Source: Actinacidiphila guanduensis (GTDB taxonomy: Bacteria; Actinomycetota; Actinomycetes; Streptomycetales; Streptomycetaceae). Taken from it: 64,000 bases of DNA. The notes beneath the pieces are model-generated. The model was given only the letters and a program-made list of their open reading frames with translations, was not told the DNA's origin and made no database searches. Location: the NCBI RefSeq assembly GCF_900103985.1, contig NZ_FNIE01000006.1:62001-126000 (forward strand), in the 5' to 3' direction. The translations under genes and the position numbers were made by a program. This document shows positions 17,384-27,888 of this stretch, in pieces; the first letter of the stretch is position 1; each line of letters starts with the position of its first letter.

Positions 17384-17916
17384 TGCTCCTCCTCGGTCGC
17401 CGCCGCCTCGTCGCCCACCTGCACACAGGGGCCCTTGGCCCACCAGTCGGGCAGCAGGTCGAGCGTCTCGTCGCCCAGGGGGTTCACCCCGGGGCCGGCC
17501 GCCAGGGAGTGCGCGGCCAGCACGTGCAGGCATTTGACCCGGTCCGGCATCCCGCCGGCGCTGGGGAAGCCGGACAGCACCTCGACGGCGTCCCGGCGCT
17601 CCAGGTAGTCCGCGTGGGCGGCCCGGTAGCGGGCGGCCAGTTCCACGTCCTGCGCCAGCCGTGCCGTCATCGTCTTCATGACGCCCTCCGCCTCCAGGGT
17701 GCCGATCGCGGAGGCCGCGCGCGGGCACGTGAGGTAGTACAGCGTCGGGAAGGGCGTGCCGTCCTCCAGCCGGGGCGAGGTCTCCACGACGTCGGGGTTG
17801 CCGCACGGGCAGCGGTGCGCGACGGCCCGCAGGCCGCGCGGCGGGCGGCCGAGCTGCGCGCGCACGGCGGCGATGTCCGCCTCGGTGGGCGGGGTGTGTT
17901 CCGGGGTGGTGTCCAT
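17380..17916 (-). CDS. DUF501 family protein
   Basis: 178 aa. The conserved DUF501 pattern is present: a Cys-rich turn HRCPCGNPDVVETSPRL at about 34-50, FPTLYYLTCPRA, and the C-terminal half with SAGGMPDRVKCLHVLAAHSLA, where the cysteines and histidines suggest a metal-binding fold. The function is unknown. In actinobacteria it is regularly found between divIC and ppx, as here, which points to a housekeeping role. It starts with ATG at 17916 and overlaps ppx by 4 nt. Confidence 0.9.
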   Translation of the reverse strand: MDTTPEHTPPTEADIAAVRAQLGRPPRGLRAVAHRCPCGNPDVVETSPRLEDGTPFPTLYYLTCPRAASAIGTLEAEGVMKTMTARLAQDVELAARYRAAHADYLERRDAVEVLSGFPSAGGMPDRVKCLHVLAAHSLAAGPGVNPLGDETLDLLPDWWAKGPCVQVGDEAAATEEEQ

Positions 17917-18055
17917 GAACCGTTCTTGCCTGGGGTGCTGGGATGCTGGGACCCGGGGTGGTGCCGGGCCCGCTGCGGGGCCGGTGTCCGGGCGGGTCTC
18001 GGTGCTTGCGATCGGCCTGCGATCGGTCTGCGATGGCCTGAATGCGAATCCGGGG

Positions 18056-18550
18056 TCAGCGGCGGGCCGCCGCGTCGGCCGCGTCGGCGTTGTCGAGGCC
18101 GTCCCACAGGTTGTGGTACCAGGGGCGGTCGGCGGCCGCCTCGTCGGCGGAGCTGCGCGCGTCCGCGGTCCCGCCGTCCTGCGGGCTGCCGGCCACCGAG
18201 TACCCGGTCTCGCCGGGCATCACGAAGTGCAGGTGGGCGCGCGCCTGGGCGCGCACGTAGTCCGGGTCCTGCCAGCGGGCCTTCTCCTCGCGCAGCTGCT
18301 CCACCCGCTGCTCGGCCTGCCGGGCCTGGCGGCGCTGGTCGGAGATGGCCGAGCGCTGGGCGATGTACTGCCGGGTGGGGTAGGCCAGGGCGACCACCAG
18401 GGCGCACAGGACGAGGGCGAGCAGGGCGGCGCGGCCGGTCAGCTTGTTGCGGCGGACCGGGCGGCGGGCCGCCGCGCGGTACACGCGCGCCTGCGCCTCC
18501 TGCCCGATCGCCTTCAGCCGGGCCGCGGTGGCGAACCGATCCGACCCCAC
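18056..18550 (-). CDS. divIC: Septum formation initiator (FtsB/DivIC)
   Basis: 164-aa bitopic cell-division protein. A basic cytoplasmic N-terminus precedes one transmembrane segment (about 43-56, ALLALVLCALVVALAYP in the translation). An extracytoplasmic coiled coil (QRRQARQAEQRVEQLREEKARWQDPDYV) is followed by the conserved DPDYVRAQARAHLHFVMPGETGY-type tail, split here by my wording. In the divisome it pairs with FtsL to activate septal wall synthesis. The GTG at 18548-18550 is favoured (GGGAG 8 nt upstream); another GTG at 18589 lacks a ribosome-binding site. It lies downstream of eno, separated by a terminator. Confidence 0.88.
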   Translation of the reverse strand: MGSDRFATAARLKAIGQEAQARVYRAAARRPVRRNKLTGRAALLALVLCALVVALAYPTRQYIAQRSAISDQRRQARQAEQRVEQLREEKARWQDPDYVRAQARAHLHFVMPGETGYSVAGSPQDGGTADARSSADEAAADRPWYHNLWDGLDNADAADAAARR

Positions 18551-18610
18551 GCGCCCCACTCCCTCTCCCGTCCTGCTGCCGCGCCGCACCCGGTCCGCCC
18601 GGGCACGGCA

Positions 18611-18653
18611 CCACGTCCCCGCCCACGGTACGGGACCGCGTGCGGGGACGTGG
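18611..18653 (-). terminator. eno terminator
   Basis: Perfect 12-bp stem: CCACGTCCCCGC (18611-18622) and GCGGGGACGTGG (18642-18653). It lies about 55 nt after the enolase stop and before divIC. Confidence 0.75.
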
Positions 18654-18706
18654 GGAGGCGGCCGGCTCCATGGGAGGCCGGCCCTCGAACCGATCCCCTG
18701 GTGGCG

Positions 18707-21299
<2,593 letters not shown>

Positions 21300-21391
21300 T
21301 CACGCCGTCCGGCGAGATGCTTGTCACATCGGCAGCGGCGGCCGGGAGTTGATACGTCCGGTTTGCGCCCCGGCCGCCACGCGCCTTTGTT

Positions 21392-22444
21392 TCAGCCGAG
21401 GTTGAGGATCTGTCCCGGTTTGATGAGGTTCGGGTCGTCGCCGATCAGCTGGTGGTTCGTCTCGTAGAGCCGGTGCCAGCCGCCCTCGACATGCTCGGCC
21501 GAGGCGATACCCGACAGCGAGTCGCCCGAGCCCACGGTGTACCGATCGGCGTTCTTCGTACCGGTGTTGGACATGCCGCCGGAAGTGGCACCCGATGTGC
21601 CCTTGCTGTCGTTCTTTCCGCTTTGGCCTTCGCTGCCCGGGGTGTCCCCGGTGGTCGACCAGACCTCGGTGCGGGTGGCGCGGTCGTTCGCCGCCAGTTG
21701 CTCGTCGGTCGGGTCGTACGGCTTGGCGTGGCGGCCGGATCCCGTGCTCGGCGTCCCGCTGCCGGCGGGCGTGCTCGCGGTGCCGGCCGGCCCGGTGGGC
21801 TGCGTGCCCGGCGTCGTGGGCGTGCCCGTCGGGGTGCCCGTCGGATCGGTCGTGCCGGGGGTGGCGGGCGGTGTGGTGGCGGTGGCGGTGGGGTCGTCCG
21901 TGCCCGGGGTGGCCGGCGGTGTCGTCGGGGTGGTCGCGTCGGGGTCGCCGGTACCCGTGGGATCGGTCGGCGTGGCGGTCGGGCTCGGCTGGATGCCGGT
22001 GGGGCCCGAGGGGTTGGGCACCGGAGTGGCGGTGATGTCGATGACGGGCTTGCCGGTGTCCTTCAGCAGGCCGGTGTCGCTCTCGCAGCCGGGCCAGGCG
22101 TTCGGGCCGAGGTCGGCCAGGATCTTCTCGGCGACGGCGATCTGCTGGTCCCTGGTCGCCAGGTCCGGCCGCTTGGCGAACGCGTCGCCGCCGTAGGTGT
22201 CCCAGGTGTCCTGCGTGATCGCCAGGCCGCCGTAGAAGCCGTTGCCGGTGTTCGCGCCCCACTGGCCGCCGGTCTCGCAGATCGCCACCTTGTCCCAGGT
22301 GCCGTTCGAGGCGGCCGAGGCGGAGCCGGCGCCGATCAGGGGGAGCGCGATGCCGACACCTGTCGCGGCGGCGGTGGCCACGGTCACCACGGCCGCCGGA
22401 GCCTGCCGGGGGCGTCGGTGCCGGCCGTTACCGGACGAGAGCAT
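21392..22444 (-). CDS. Second resuscitation-promoting factor with Thr/Pro linker and LysM
   Basis: 350-aa secreted Rpf paralogue of the neighbouring rpfA. Signal peptide to about residue 45 (GSASA-A). The Rpf domain spans about 47-121 with catalytic Glu57 in ICETGGQW and cysteines 56/120. A long Thr/Pro/Gly linker (about 138-245) follows, then a hydrophilic part and a C-terminal LysM (about 303-350) ending IKPGQILNLG. The domain order equals rpfA, so the pair arose by duplication. The linker type and leader differ: here there is a plain hairpin instead of a riboswitch. Comparable to S. coelicolor RpfC (from memory). The ATG at 22444 precedes the basic signal-peptide end. Confidence 0.9.
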   Translation of the reverse strand: MLSSGNGRHRRPRQAPAAVVTVATAAATGVGIALPLIGAGSASAASNGTWDKVAICETGGQWGANTGNGFYGGLAITQDTWDTYGGDAFAKRPDLATRDQQIAVAEKILADLGPNAWPGCESDTGLLKDTGKPVIDITATPVPNPSGPTGIQPSPTATPTDPTGTGDPDATTPTTPPATPGTDDPTATATTPPATPGTTDPTGTPTGTPTTPGTQPTGPAGTASTPAGSGTPSTGSGRHAKPYDPTDEQLAANDRATRTEVWSTTGDTPGSEGQSGKNDSKGTSGATSGGMSNTGTKNADRYTVGSGDSLSGIASAEHVEGGWHRLYETNHQLIGDDPNLIKPGQILNLG

Positions 22445-22491
22445 GCGGTCGCCTTTCGTTCAAGCCGTACGCGCCCGGCGGCGGGGCCCGC

Positions 22492-22513
22492 GGCGGTACG
22501 TCGGCGTACCGCC
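22492..22513 (-). promoter_or_regulatory. Leader hairpin of the second rpf gene
   Basis: A 9-bp perfect stem GGCGGTACG/CGTACCGCC with a 4-nt loop lies 48 nt upstream of the start codon. It could be a leader attenuator or an operator. No riboswitch signature was found in 22445-22659. Confidence 0.4.
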
Positions 22514-22659
22514 CGCGGACGGCCTGCCGCTCGTGGGAGGCGGCGCGTCCCGCGAGGAGTCGCGTGCCTCGCGTTGACCGCAGAACGTAGCGGTGTTGGC
22601 CTACGCATCACAAGCCGGTGTAGCGATCGTCACGTCGGGATCACGGTGGTGACAGGGTG

Positions 22660-23922
22660 TCACGTGCCGGGCCGTATCTCGGGGGTGAACTCCACGGGCA
22701 GTGTCCGCAGTCCACGCATGATCAGACCGCCGCGCCACCGAAGTTCGGCGGGATCGGCGGCCAGGCGCAGGTCGGGCAGGCGGGTGAGCAGCGCGGCGAT
22801 GGCGGTGCGCGCCTCGAGGCGGGCCAGCGGGGCGCCCAGGCAGTAATGGATGCCGTGCCCGTAGCCCAGGTGCGGGTTGTCCCGGCGGGCGAGGTCCAGG
22901 GTGTCGGGTTCGGCGAAGCGCGCGGGGTCGCGGTCGGCGGCCGCGAGGACCACCAGCACCGGGTCGCCGACGGCCACCCGCTGCCCGCCGATCCGCAGGT
23001 CCTGGGTGGCGTAGCGCCAGGTGGCCAGCTCCACCGGGCCGTCGTACCGCAGCAGTTCCTCGACGGCGGTCTCCAGCAGGGCGGTCTCACCGCGGGCCAG
23101 GGACGCCTGGAGGGCGGCGCGCTGGGCGGGGTGGCGCAGCAGGGCGTGCATGCCGTTGCCGATGAGGTTGACGGTGGTCTCGAAGCCGGCGAAGAGCAGG
23201 ATGAAGGCCATGGCGGCGGCCTCGTTCTCCGTCAGGTGCTCGCCGTGGTCGCTCGCCCGGATCAGGGCGGAGATCAGGTCGTCGCCGTCGCCGCCGCGCT
23301 TGCGGTGGATCAGCTCCACCAGGTACGCCCGCATCCGCTTGACCGCCCGGGCCACTCCGCCGCGCGGGCCGCCCTGGTGACGGATCATCATCCCGGCCCA
23401 GTCGCGGAAGTCGTCCTGGTCCCGCTCCGGCACGCCCAGCAGGTCGCAGATGGCGTGGATGGGCAGCGGGAAGGCGATGTCGTGGATCAGGTCGGCCCGG
23501 CCATCGGCGGCGAAACCGTCCACGAAACGGCCGGTCAACTCCCGTACCCGGGGCTCGAAGCGGGCCACCGTGCGCGGGGTGAACGCCTTGGAGACCAGGC
23601 GGCGCAGCCTGGTGTGGTCGGGCGGGTCGATGTTGAGCAGATGGGTCATCAGGTCGGCGCTGCGCTCGCCCGGGATGCCGGTGCGCCCCTTGGCGCCGGA
23701 CTCCGCCGCGTGGTGCACCGGGTTCTTGCTCAGCCGCGGGTCCGCCAGCGCCTCCCGGGCGTCGGCGTAGCGCGTCACCAGCCAGGCACTCACGCCGCTG
23801 GGCAGCTCGGTCCGGCGCACGGGGGCGTGCTCGCGCAGCCAGGCGTACGCCGGGTACGGGTCGGTGGCGAACTCCCACGTGAACAGCTCGGGGCCGTCGG
23901 GCGAGGGGGGCGTGTCGTTCAC
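22660..23922 (-). CDS. Cytochrome P450, CYP107 type
   Basis: 420-aa soluble bacterial P450 monooxygenase. The I-helix oxygen motif AGFETT is at 245-250, the ExxR motif EELLR at 288-292, and the haem loop GYGHGIHYCLG with the Cys361 ligand. The length is standard. No ferredoxin or reductase gene is adjacent, so electrons come from elsewhere. The position right after two rpf genes matches CYP107U1 of S. coelicolor, which I recall as needed for normal sporulation; the orthology is inferred from context. The substrate is unknown. The 235-bp region upstream is low-complexity with repeated CAAGGGG words. Confidence 0.9.
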   Translation of the reverse strand: MNDTPPSPDGPELFTWEFATDPYPAYAWLREHAPVRRTELPSGVSAWLVTRYADAREALADPRLSKNPVHHAAESGAKGRTGIPGERSADLMTHLLNIDPPDHTRLRRLVSKAFTPRTVARFEPRVRELTGRFVDGFAADGRADLIHDIAFPLPIHAICDLLGVPERDQDDFRDWAGMMIRHQGGPRGGVARAVKRMRAYLVELIHRKRGGDGDDLISALIRASDHGEHLTENEAAAMAFILLFAGFETTVNLIGNGMHALLRHPAQRAALQASLARGETALLETAVEELLRYDGPVELATWRYATQDLRIGGQRVAVGDPVLVVLAAADRDPARFAEPDTLDLARRDNPHLGYGHGIHYCLGAPLARLEARTAIAALLTRLPDLRLAADPAELRWRGGLIMRGLRTLPVEFTPEIRPGT

Positions 23923-23951
23923 TCCCCGACCGTATCCGCAGCGCGCGGGCG

Positions 23952-24102
23952 CAAGGGGCGCGGGTCGGGGGTGGGCAGTCAGGGCTCGCCTCGGGTGCGC
24001 GCGCCCGGGGCCGCCGCAAGGGGCACGGCTCGGGGGGCGCGCCAGGACCGCGCGTCAAGGGGATCGCCTCAAGAGGGGCGCGGCAGTGGCGGGCGTCAAG
24101 GG
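23952..24102. repeat. Spaced CAAGGG(G) words upstream of the P450 gene
   Basis: CAAGGGG occurs at 23952-23958, 24017-24023 and 24056-24062, and CAAGGG at 24097-24102, where it is part of AAGGGCCCCTT. Spacing is irregular. It may be remnants of degraded repeats. Confidence 0.3.
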
Positions 24103-24157
24103 CCCCTTCAAGCAGTGCGCGTCAGGGGGGCTCCCCTTACGGGCTCACCCCAAGTGC

Positions 24158-24886
24158 TCACCTCAAACGCTCGTCCCAAGCGCTCGCTCCCAGGGCCGCC
24201 GCCAGGGTGTCGCGGCTGAGGCGGTCGGCGTGGCGGGTGGTCTCGGGGAGCCGGTAGTGCGGCGCCAGGGCGAGCACGTGCGCGCAGGCGGTGTCCAGGT
24301 CGATGCGGTGGCCGGTGGAGACGTACACGGGCTTGACGCCGCTCTGGGTGCGCAGGGCGCGGCCGACCCGCTCGCCGTCGTCCAGGAGGTCGGCCCCGGA
24401 GCCGCGTTCGACGCCCAGGGCGCTCGGGTCGTGGCGCCCGGTGAAGGGCGTCTTGGCGACGCCCGCGGTGGGCAGCCCGGTGACGACGCCCAGGTGGCAG
24501 GCGAGGCCGAAGCGGCGCGGGTGGGACAGGCCGTGGCCGTCGCACAGCAGGAGATCGGGCACGCGGGTGAGGGCGCGCAGCGCGTCCAGCAGGACGGGCA
24601 GCTCCCGGAAGGCGAACAGGCCGGGTATGTAGGGGAAGGCGGTGGTCGCCGTGGCGGTGGCGCGCTCCACGACGGCCAGGCTCGCCGTGTCGATCACCAC
24701 CACGGCCGCGGCGACCAGGTCCCCGGTGCCGCGCCCGTCGCCCGCGTAGGCGACATCGAGGCCGGCGACGAGCCGGGGCGCGGCGGGCCCGGGGCCGCGG
24801 TGGTCGGCGAGCGGGCGCAGCCGGTCCTGGAGGGCGAGCGCCTCGGCCTCGTCGCGCGGCCAGGGCCCGGGGTCGTCCACGCGCAT
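24158..24886 (-). CDS. nfi: Endonuclease V (deoxyinosine 3' endonuclease)
   Basis: 242-aa DNA repair nuclease that nicks one base 3' of deoxyinosine. Conserved features: GLDVAY with Asp44, PYIPGLFAFRE (85-95) with the DNA-wedge Pro-Tyr and Glu95, LLCDGHG with Asp116, and the substrate lysine in GVAKTPF (Lys145). All catalytic residues are present. It ends 3 bp before... its start lies next to the mazG stop (24886/24890), so mazG and nfi form one minus-strand unit in the order mazG then nfi. Both act on damaged or non-canonical nucleotides, a sensible pairing. Confidence 0.93.
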   Translation of the reverse strand: MRVDDPGPWPRDEAEALALQDRLRPLADHRGPGPAAPRLVAGLDVAYAGDGRGTGDLVAAAVVVIDTASLAVVERATATATTAFPYIPGLFAFRELPVLLDALRALTRVPDLLLCDGHGLSHPRRFGLACHLGVVTGLPTAGVAKTPFTGRHDPSALGVERGSGADLLDDGERVGRALRTQSGVKPVYVSTGHRIDLDTACAHVLALAPHYRLPETTRHADRLSRDTLAAALGASAWDERLR

Positions 24887-24889
24887 GGG

Positions 24890-25969
24890 TCAGGCGTCCT
24901 CGTCGCCGGCCGCCTCGCCCCAGGGGGTGGTGTCCTGCGGGTCGGGCCCTTCCGCCGCGGGGGACACGGCGCCCTTGCGCCCGGCCTCGGCGGCGCGGAT
25001 CGCGGCGCGGTAGCGGCGGGCGGCGTGCCGCAGGGCGGCCTCGGGGTCGAGGCCCGCCGCCTGGGCGGCGGCGGCCTCGGCGAGCAGGTGGTCGCCCAGC
25101 GCCGCCTCGTCTGCGTCGAGCGGGACGGGCGGGGCGGGCGGCAGCGGGAGCCCGGCGGCGCGGGCCCGGCCGGCGAGCTTGGCGCCCAGCGCGAGCGCGG
25201 GCGAGGCGAGCGGCACCCCGTCGGTCACCGAGTCGCGGGCTTTCTCCTCACCCTTCAGCCGCACCCAGTTCGCCTGGACCTGCTCGGGCGTCTCGGCCAC
25301 CTCGTCGCCGTAGATGTGCGGGTGGCGGTGGATCAGCTTGGCGACCAGGCCCGCGGCCACGTCGTCGATGCCGAACGGCTCCTCGGCGTCGCCCTCGGCG
25401 ATGGCGGCGTGGAAGACGACCTGCAGCAGCACGTCCCCCAGCTCCTCGCGGACCGCCGCCCGGTCGCCCTCCTCGATCGCCTCGACCAGCTCGTACATCT
25501 CCTCGATGCCGTACTTGGCCAGCTCCTCGTGGGTGCGCAGGCTGCTCCAGGGGCACTCGGCCCTGATCCGGTCCATCACCTGCACCACGTCCAGCAGGCG
25601 GGCGCCGGGCAGGTCCCAGGAGCCGGGCAGCAGTTCCAGGTCGGGCATCGCGACCCGGCCGGAGCCGCCGAGCCGGGACAGCTCGTCGGTGACCGCGCGG
25701 TCGGCGCCGCCGTCCGGCGGCAGGTAGACCACGGTGCGGCCGCCTGCGGTGGCGTCCACCAGCTCCTGGCCGGTGGGCGCGGCGGTCTCGACCCGCACCC
25801 CGGCCTCCCTCAGGTAGGGCAGCTGCGGGTGGCCGGGGTCCGCGCACAGCACGCGGTCGGCGCCGCGCAGCACTTCCCAGGCGGGCCAGGACAGCTGGCC
25901 GGGGGCGACCCGGTGGCTCATGGTGAGCAGCACCAGCCGGCCGGGTGCCGCTTCGGTCTCGTCGTTCAC
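24890..25969 (-). CDS. mazG: MazG-family nucleoside triphosphate pyrophosphohydrolase
   Basis: 359 aa. The MazG domain begins near residue 128 (DVVQVMDRIRAECPW) and has the Mg-binding helices EEMYELVEAIEEGD (156-169) and EELGDVLLQVVFHA (175-188). It hydrolyses (d)NTPs, probably non-canonical ones, to NMP and PPi. The N-terminal 110 residues (RLVLLTMSHRVAPGQLSW, GADRVLCADPGHPQL) resemble the start of a tetrapyrrole-methylase domain as in YabN-type fusions, but are too short to be complete. A Pro/Ala tail follows. The GTG at 25967-25969 sits directly after GAGGG, with poor spacing, so the start is tentative. Confidence 0.88.
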   Translation of the reverse strand: MNDETEAAPGRLVLLTMSHRVAPGQLSWPAWEVLRGADRVLCADPGHPQLPYLREAGVRVETAAPTGQELVDATAGGRTVVYLPPDGGADRAVTDELSRLGGSGRVAMPDLELLPGSWDLPGARLLDVVQVMDRIRAECPWSSLRTHEELAKYGIEEMYELVEAIEEGDRAAVREELGDVLLQVVFHAAIAEGDAEEPFGIDDVAAGLVAKLIHRHPHIYGDEVAETPEQVQANWVRLKGEEKARDSVTDGVPLASPALALGAKLAGRARAAGLPLPPAPPVPLDADEAALGDHLLAEAAAAQAAGLDPEAALRHAARRYRAAIRAAEAGRKGAVSPAAEGPDPQDTTPWGEAAGDEDA

Positions 25970-26145
25970 CCCTCGAACGTACCGTGGCGCGCGGCCACGC
26001 GGATCAGGGGCCGGGCCGGCGGTCGGGGGGGCCGGGCGGCCGGAGGGCAGGCCGAGAGACGAACCTCGCCGGGGCGCGGCGCCCGGAGGCCGGCTTCGGG
26101 CCCGAGGCGCGGGGCCGGCCTCCGGGCCCATGGGCGCGGGCCGGC

Positions 26146-26829
26146 TCAGGCGACCCCGGTGGTCCCGGTGTCCGGGGAGCCGCCCTGGGTCGGCAGCTGC
26201 GTCTTGGTGACGACCCAGGGCTCGCGGGCGGCGCCGATGGAGCCGGTCTTGGCGTCCCAGGTGCCGTAGCGGGGGTTGACCTGGACGTGCAGGGAGGTGG
26301 CGGTCTTGATCAGGTAGTCGTTGAGCGCCTTGGTGCCGCCGTCGCTGCCGGGCTGGTAGCCGAGCGCGGAGGTGATCTTCGACTCGGCGATCACCGTGCG
26401 GAAGAGGCTGTCGAGCTGGTTCGGGGCGATGCCGCGCTGGGTGAGCATGGCGTCCTCGAACTGCCGCTCGCTGCCGCCGAACTGCTGCAGGGCGCTCTGC
26501 CGCTCCTGCTCCACCTCGGCGGCCGAGACCGAGAGGCCCTTGTCGTCCAGCGCCTTGTCCACCACCTGGGCCTGCACCAGGGAGGTCAGCACGTGCGAGG
26601 GCAGCTGGGTGGCACCGTCCAGCGACTGCGCGGTGGCCGGCGAGGCAGCCGCCGAGGAGCGCAGGTCGTCGACCCGGGACTGCAGGGAGGCGATGGTGAT
26701 CCGGTGGTCGCCGACCACCGCCGCCGCGCCGGTGTGGTCCGGACCCGAACTGCACGCGGTGAGCGCGGGCGAGGCCAGCAGCAGGGCGGCTGCGGCGAAC
26801 GAGACGGCGGCGGTGCGGCGGCGGACCAT
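26146..26829 (-). CDS. SurA-N-like lipoprotein
   Basis: 227-aa exported lipoprotein: signal peptide with lipobox LTAC (Cys26). Then comes a helical domain with the SurA_N/trigger-factor-like pattern (AVVGDHRITIASLQSRVDDL, VLTSLVQAQVVDKALDDKGLSVSAAEVEQERQ split over about 38-110). There is no parvulin prolyl-isomerase domain, so it would be a chaperone-like holdase at the outer membrane face. It lies upstream of mazG on the same strand with a 176-bp gap, so an operon is possible but not certain. The ATG at 26829 gives a standard signal peptide. Confidence 0.85.
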   Translation of the reverse strand: MVRRRTAAVSFAAAALLLASPALTACSSGPDHTGAAAVVGDHRITIASLQSRVDDLRSSAAASPATAQSLDGATQLPSHVLTSLVQAQVVDKALDDKGLSVSAAEVEQERQSALQQFGGSERQFEDAMLTQRGIAPNQLDSLFRTVIAESKITSALGYQPGSDGGTKALNDYLIKTATSLHVQVNPRYGTWDAKTGSIGAAREPWVVTKTQLPTQGGSPDTGTTGVA

Positions 26830-26961
26830 GGTGCCTCCCGGCGGGAAAACAACCTCGCGTGCGATGACGGATGATCGGTCACGAGGATATTGACCCCGCC
26901 CCGCCGATATCCAGCACTCGGCGCAAGGTGATCGCGGGCGCGGCGGCGGCCCCCGGCCCGC

Positions 26962-27675
26962 TCACCCGGCGGGCAGCGGCTCCTTCGGGCAGGTGTCGAG
27001 CACCTTGCGCATGGCTGCCTTCTCGGCCGCGCTCACCCACAGGCCGTACTTCTTCTTCACGGCCACCTGCCGGGCGACGTACGGGCAGCGGAACGCCTTG
27101 TTCGGCGGCAGCCAGGTCGCCGTGTCGCCGTCGCTCTTGCGGCGGTTGGTGGAGGAGTCGACGGCCAGCAGGTTCAGCGGGTCGTTGGCGAAGTCCTCGC
27201 GCTTGGCCTTCGTCCAGTTCTGCGCGCCCTTCTGCCAGGCGTCCGACAGGGCCACCGCGTGGTCGATGTCCACCTTGCTCGCGCCGCGCTTGTAGACGAT
27301 GCGCTTGCCCGTGTACGGGTCGGCCAGGTCACCGCCGGTGACGATGCAGTCCTTGGTGCCCGCGCGGTAGGACAGGCCGGTCAGGTCGCGCCGGAGTATG
27401 TCGTCGCGGGTGTCGCAGTGGTTGTGGTCGACGTCGGCCCAGGCGGGGCCGAACTGCGCGCGCGAGTAACCCGTCTTGGGGGCGCGGCCCTTGACGGTCA
27501 GCGCGTCGGCCGCGGCGAGGGCGCTGCCGGGGGCGCCGGTCGCCGACGCCGGGGCGCTGCCCTGGTTCCCGCTCTGGCCCGAGCCGATCGCGGTGTCCTT
27601 GCAGCCGGCGAGGCCGAGCGCCGCCGCCAGGGCGGCGGCGCACAGCAGGGCCGCCCGCGGAGTCCTCGCGTCCAT
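26962..27675 (-). CDS. Secreted HNH endonuclease lipoprotein (GmrSD C-terminal/DUF1524 type)
   Basis: 237 aa. Lipobox LAGC (Cys25) after a hydrophobic signal, then a short Gly/Ser linker. The nuclease core has KVDIDHAVALSDAW with His139, FANDPLNLLAVDSSTNRRK (about 162-180) supplying Asn residues, and CPYVARQVAVKKKYGLWV. The DIDH...N...N arrangement is the HNH/betabetaalpha metal site. It probably degrades extracellular DNA for nutrition or competition. A good GAGGTG site lies 6 nt before the ATG at 27675. Cysteine pairs suggest disulfides, consistent with export. Confidence 0.88.
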   Translation of the reverse strand: MDARTPRAALLCAAALAAALGLAGCKDTAIGSGQSGNQGSAPASATGAPGSALAAADALTVKGRAPKTGYSRAQFGPAWADVDHNHCDTRDDILRRDLTGLSYRAGTKDCIVTGGDLADPYTGKRIVYKRGASKVDIDHAVALSDAWQKGAQNWTKAKREDFANDPLNLLAVDSSTNRRKSDGDTATWLPPNKAFRCPYVARQVAVKKKYGLWVSAAEKAAMRKVLDTCPKEPLPAG

Positions 27676-27888
27676 CAACACACCTCGAATTTCCTTGTCC
27701 CGGGGCGCCGTTCGCCCCTGCCGCACCTCTGCCGGGCATCGACTGCCCCTTTGAGCAGCGCTGAACCGACGCCGGCCACCGCATAGATCCCCCACATGGC
27801 CGAGGGCGAACCGCCCGCGCCCCGGCCCGCGTTCACTCCGGCCCGGCGTGCGCCCCCCTTGGCGCCATGCCCGGGCCCACCCCGGGCC

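Noticed and set aside
23941-24185. CRISPR-like spacing of CAAGGGG words
   Set aside because: Words are only 7 bp, spacing is irregular and no cas genes are present.
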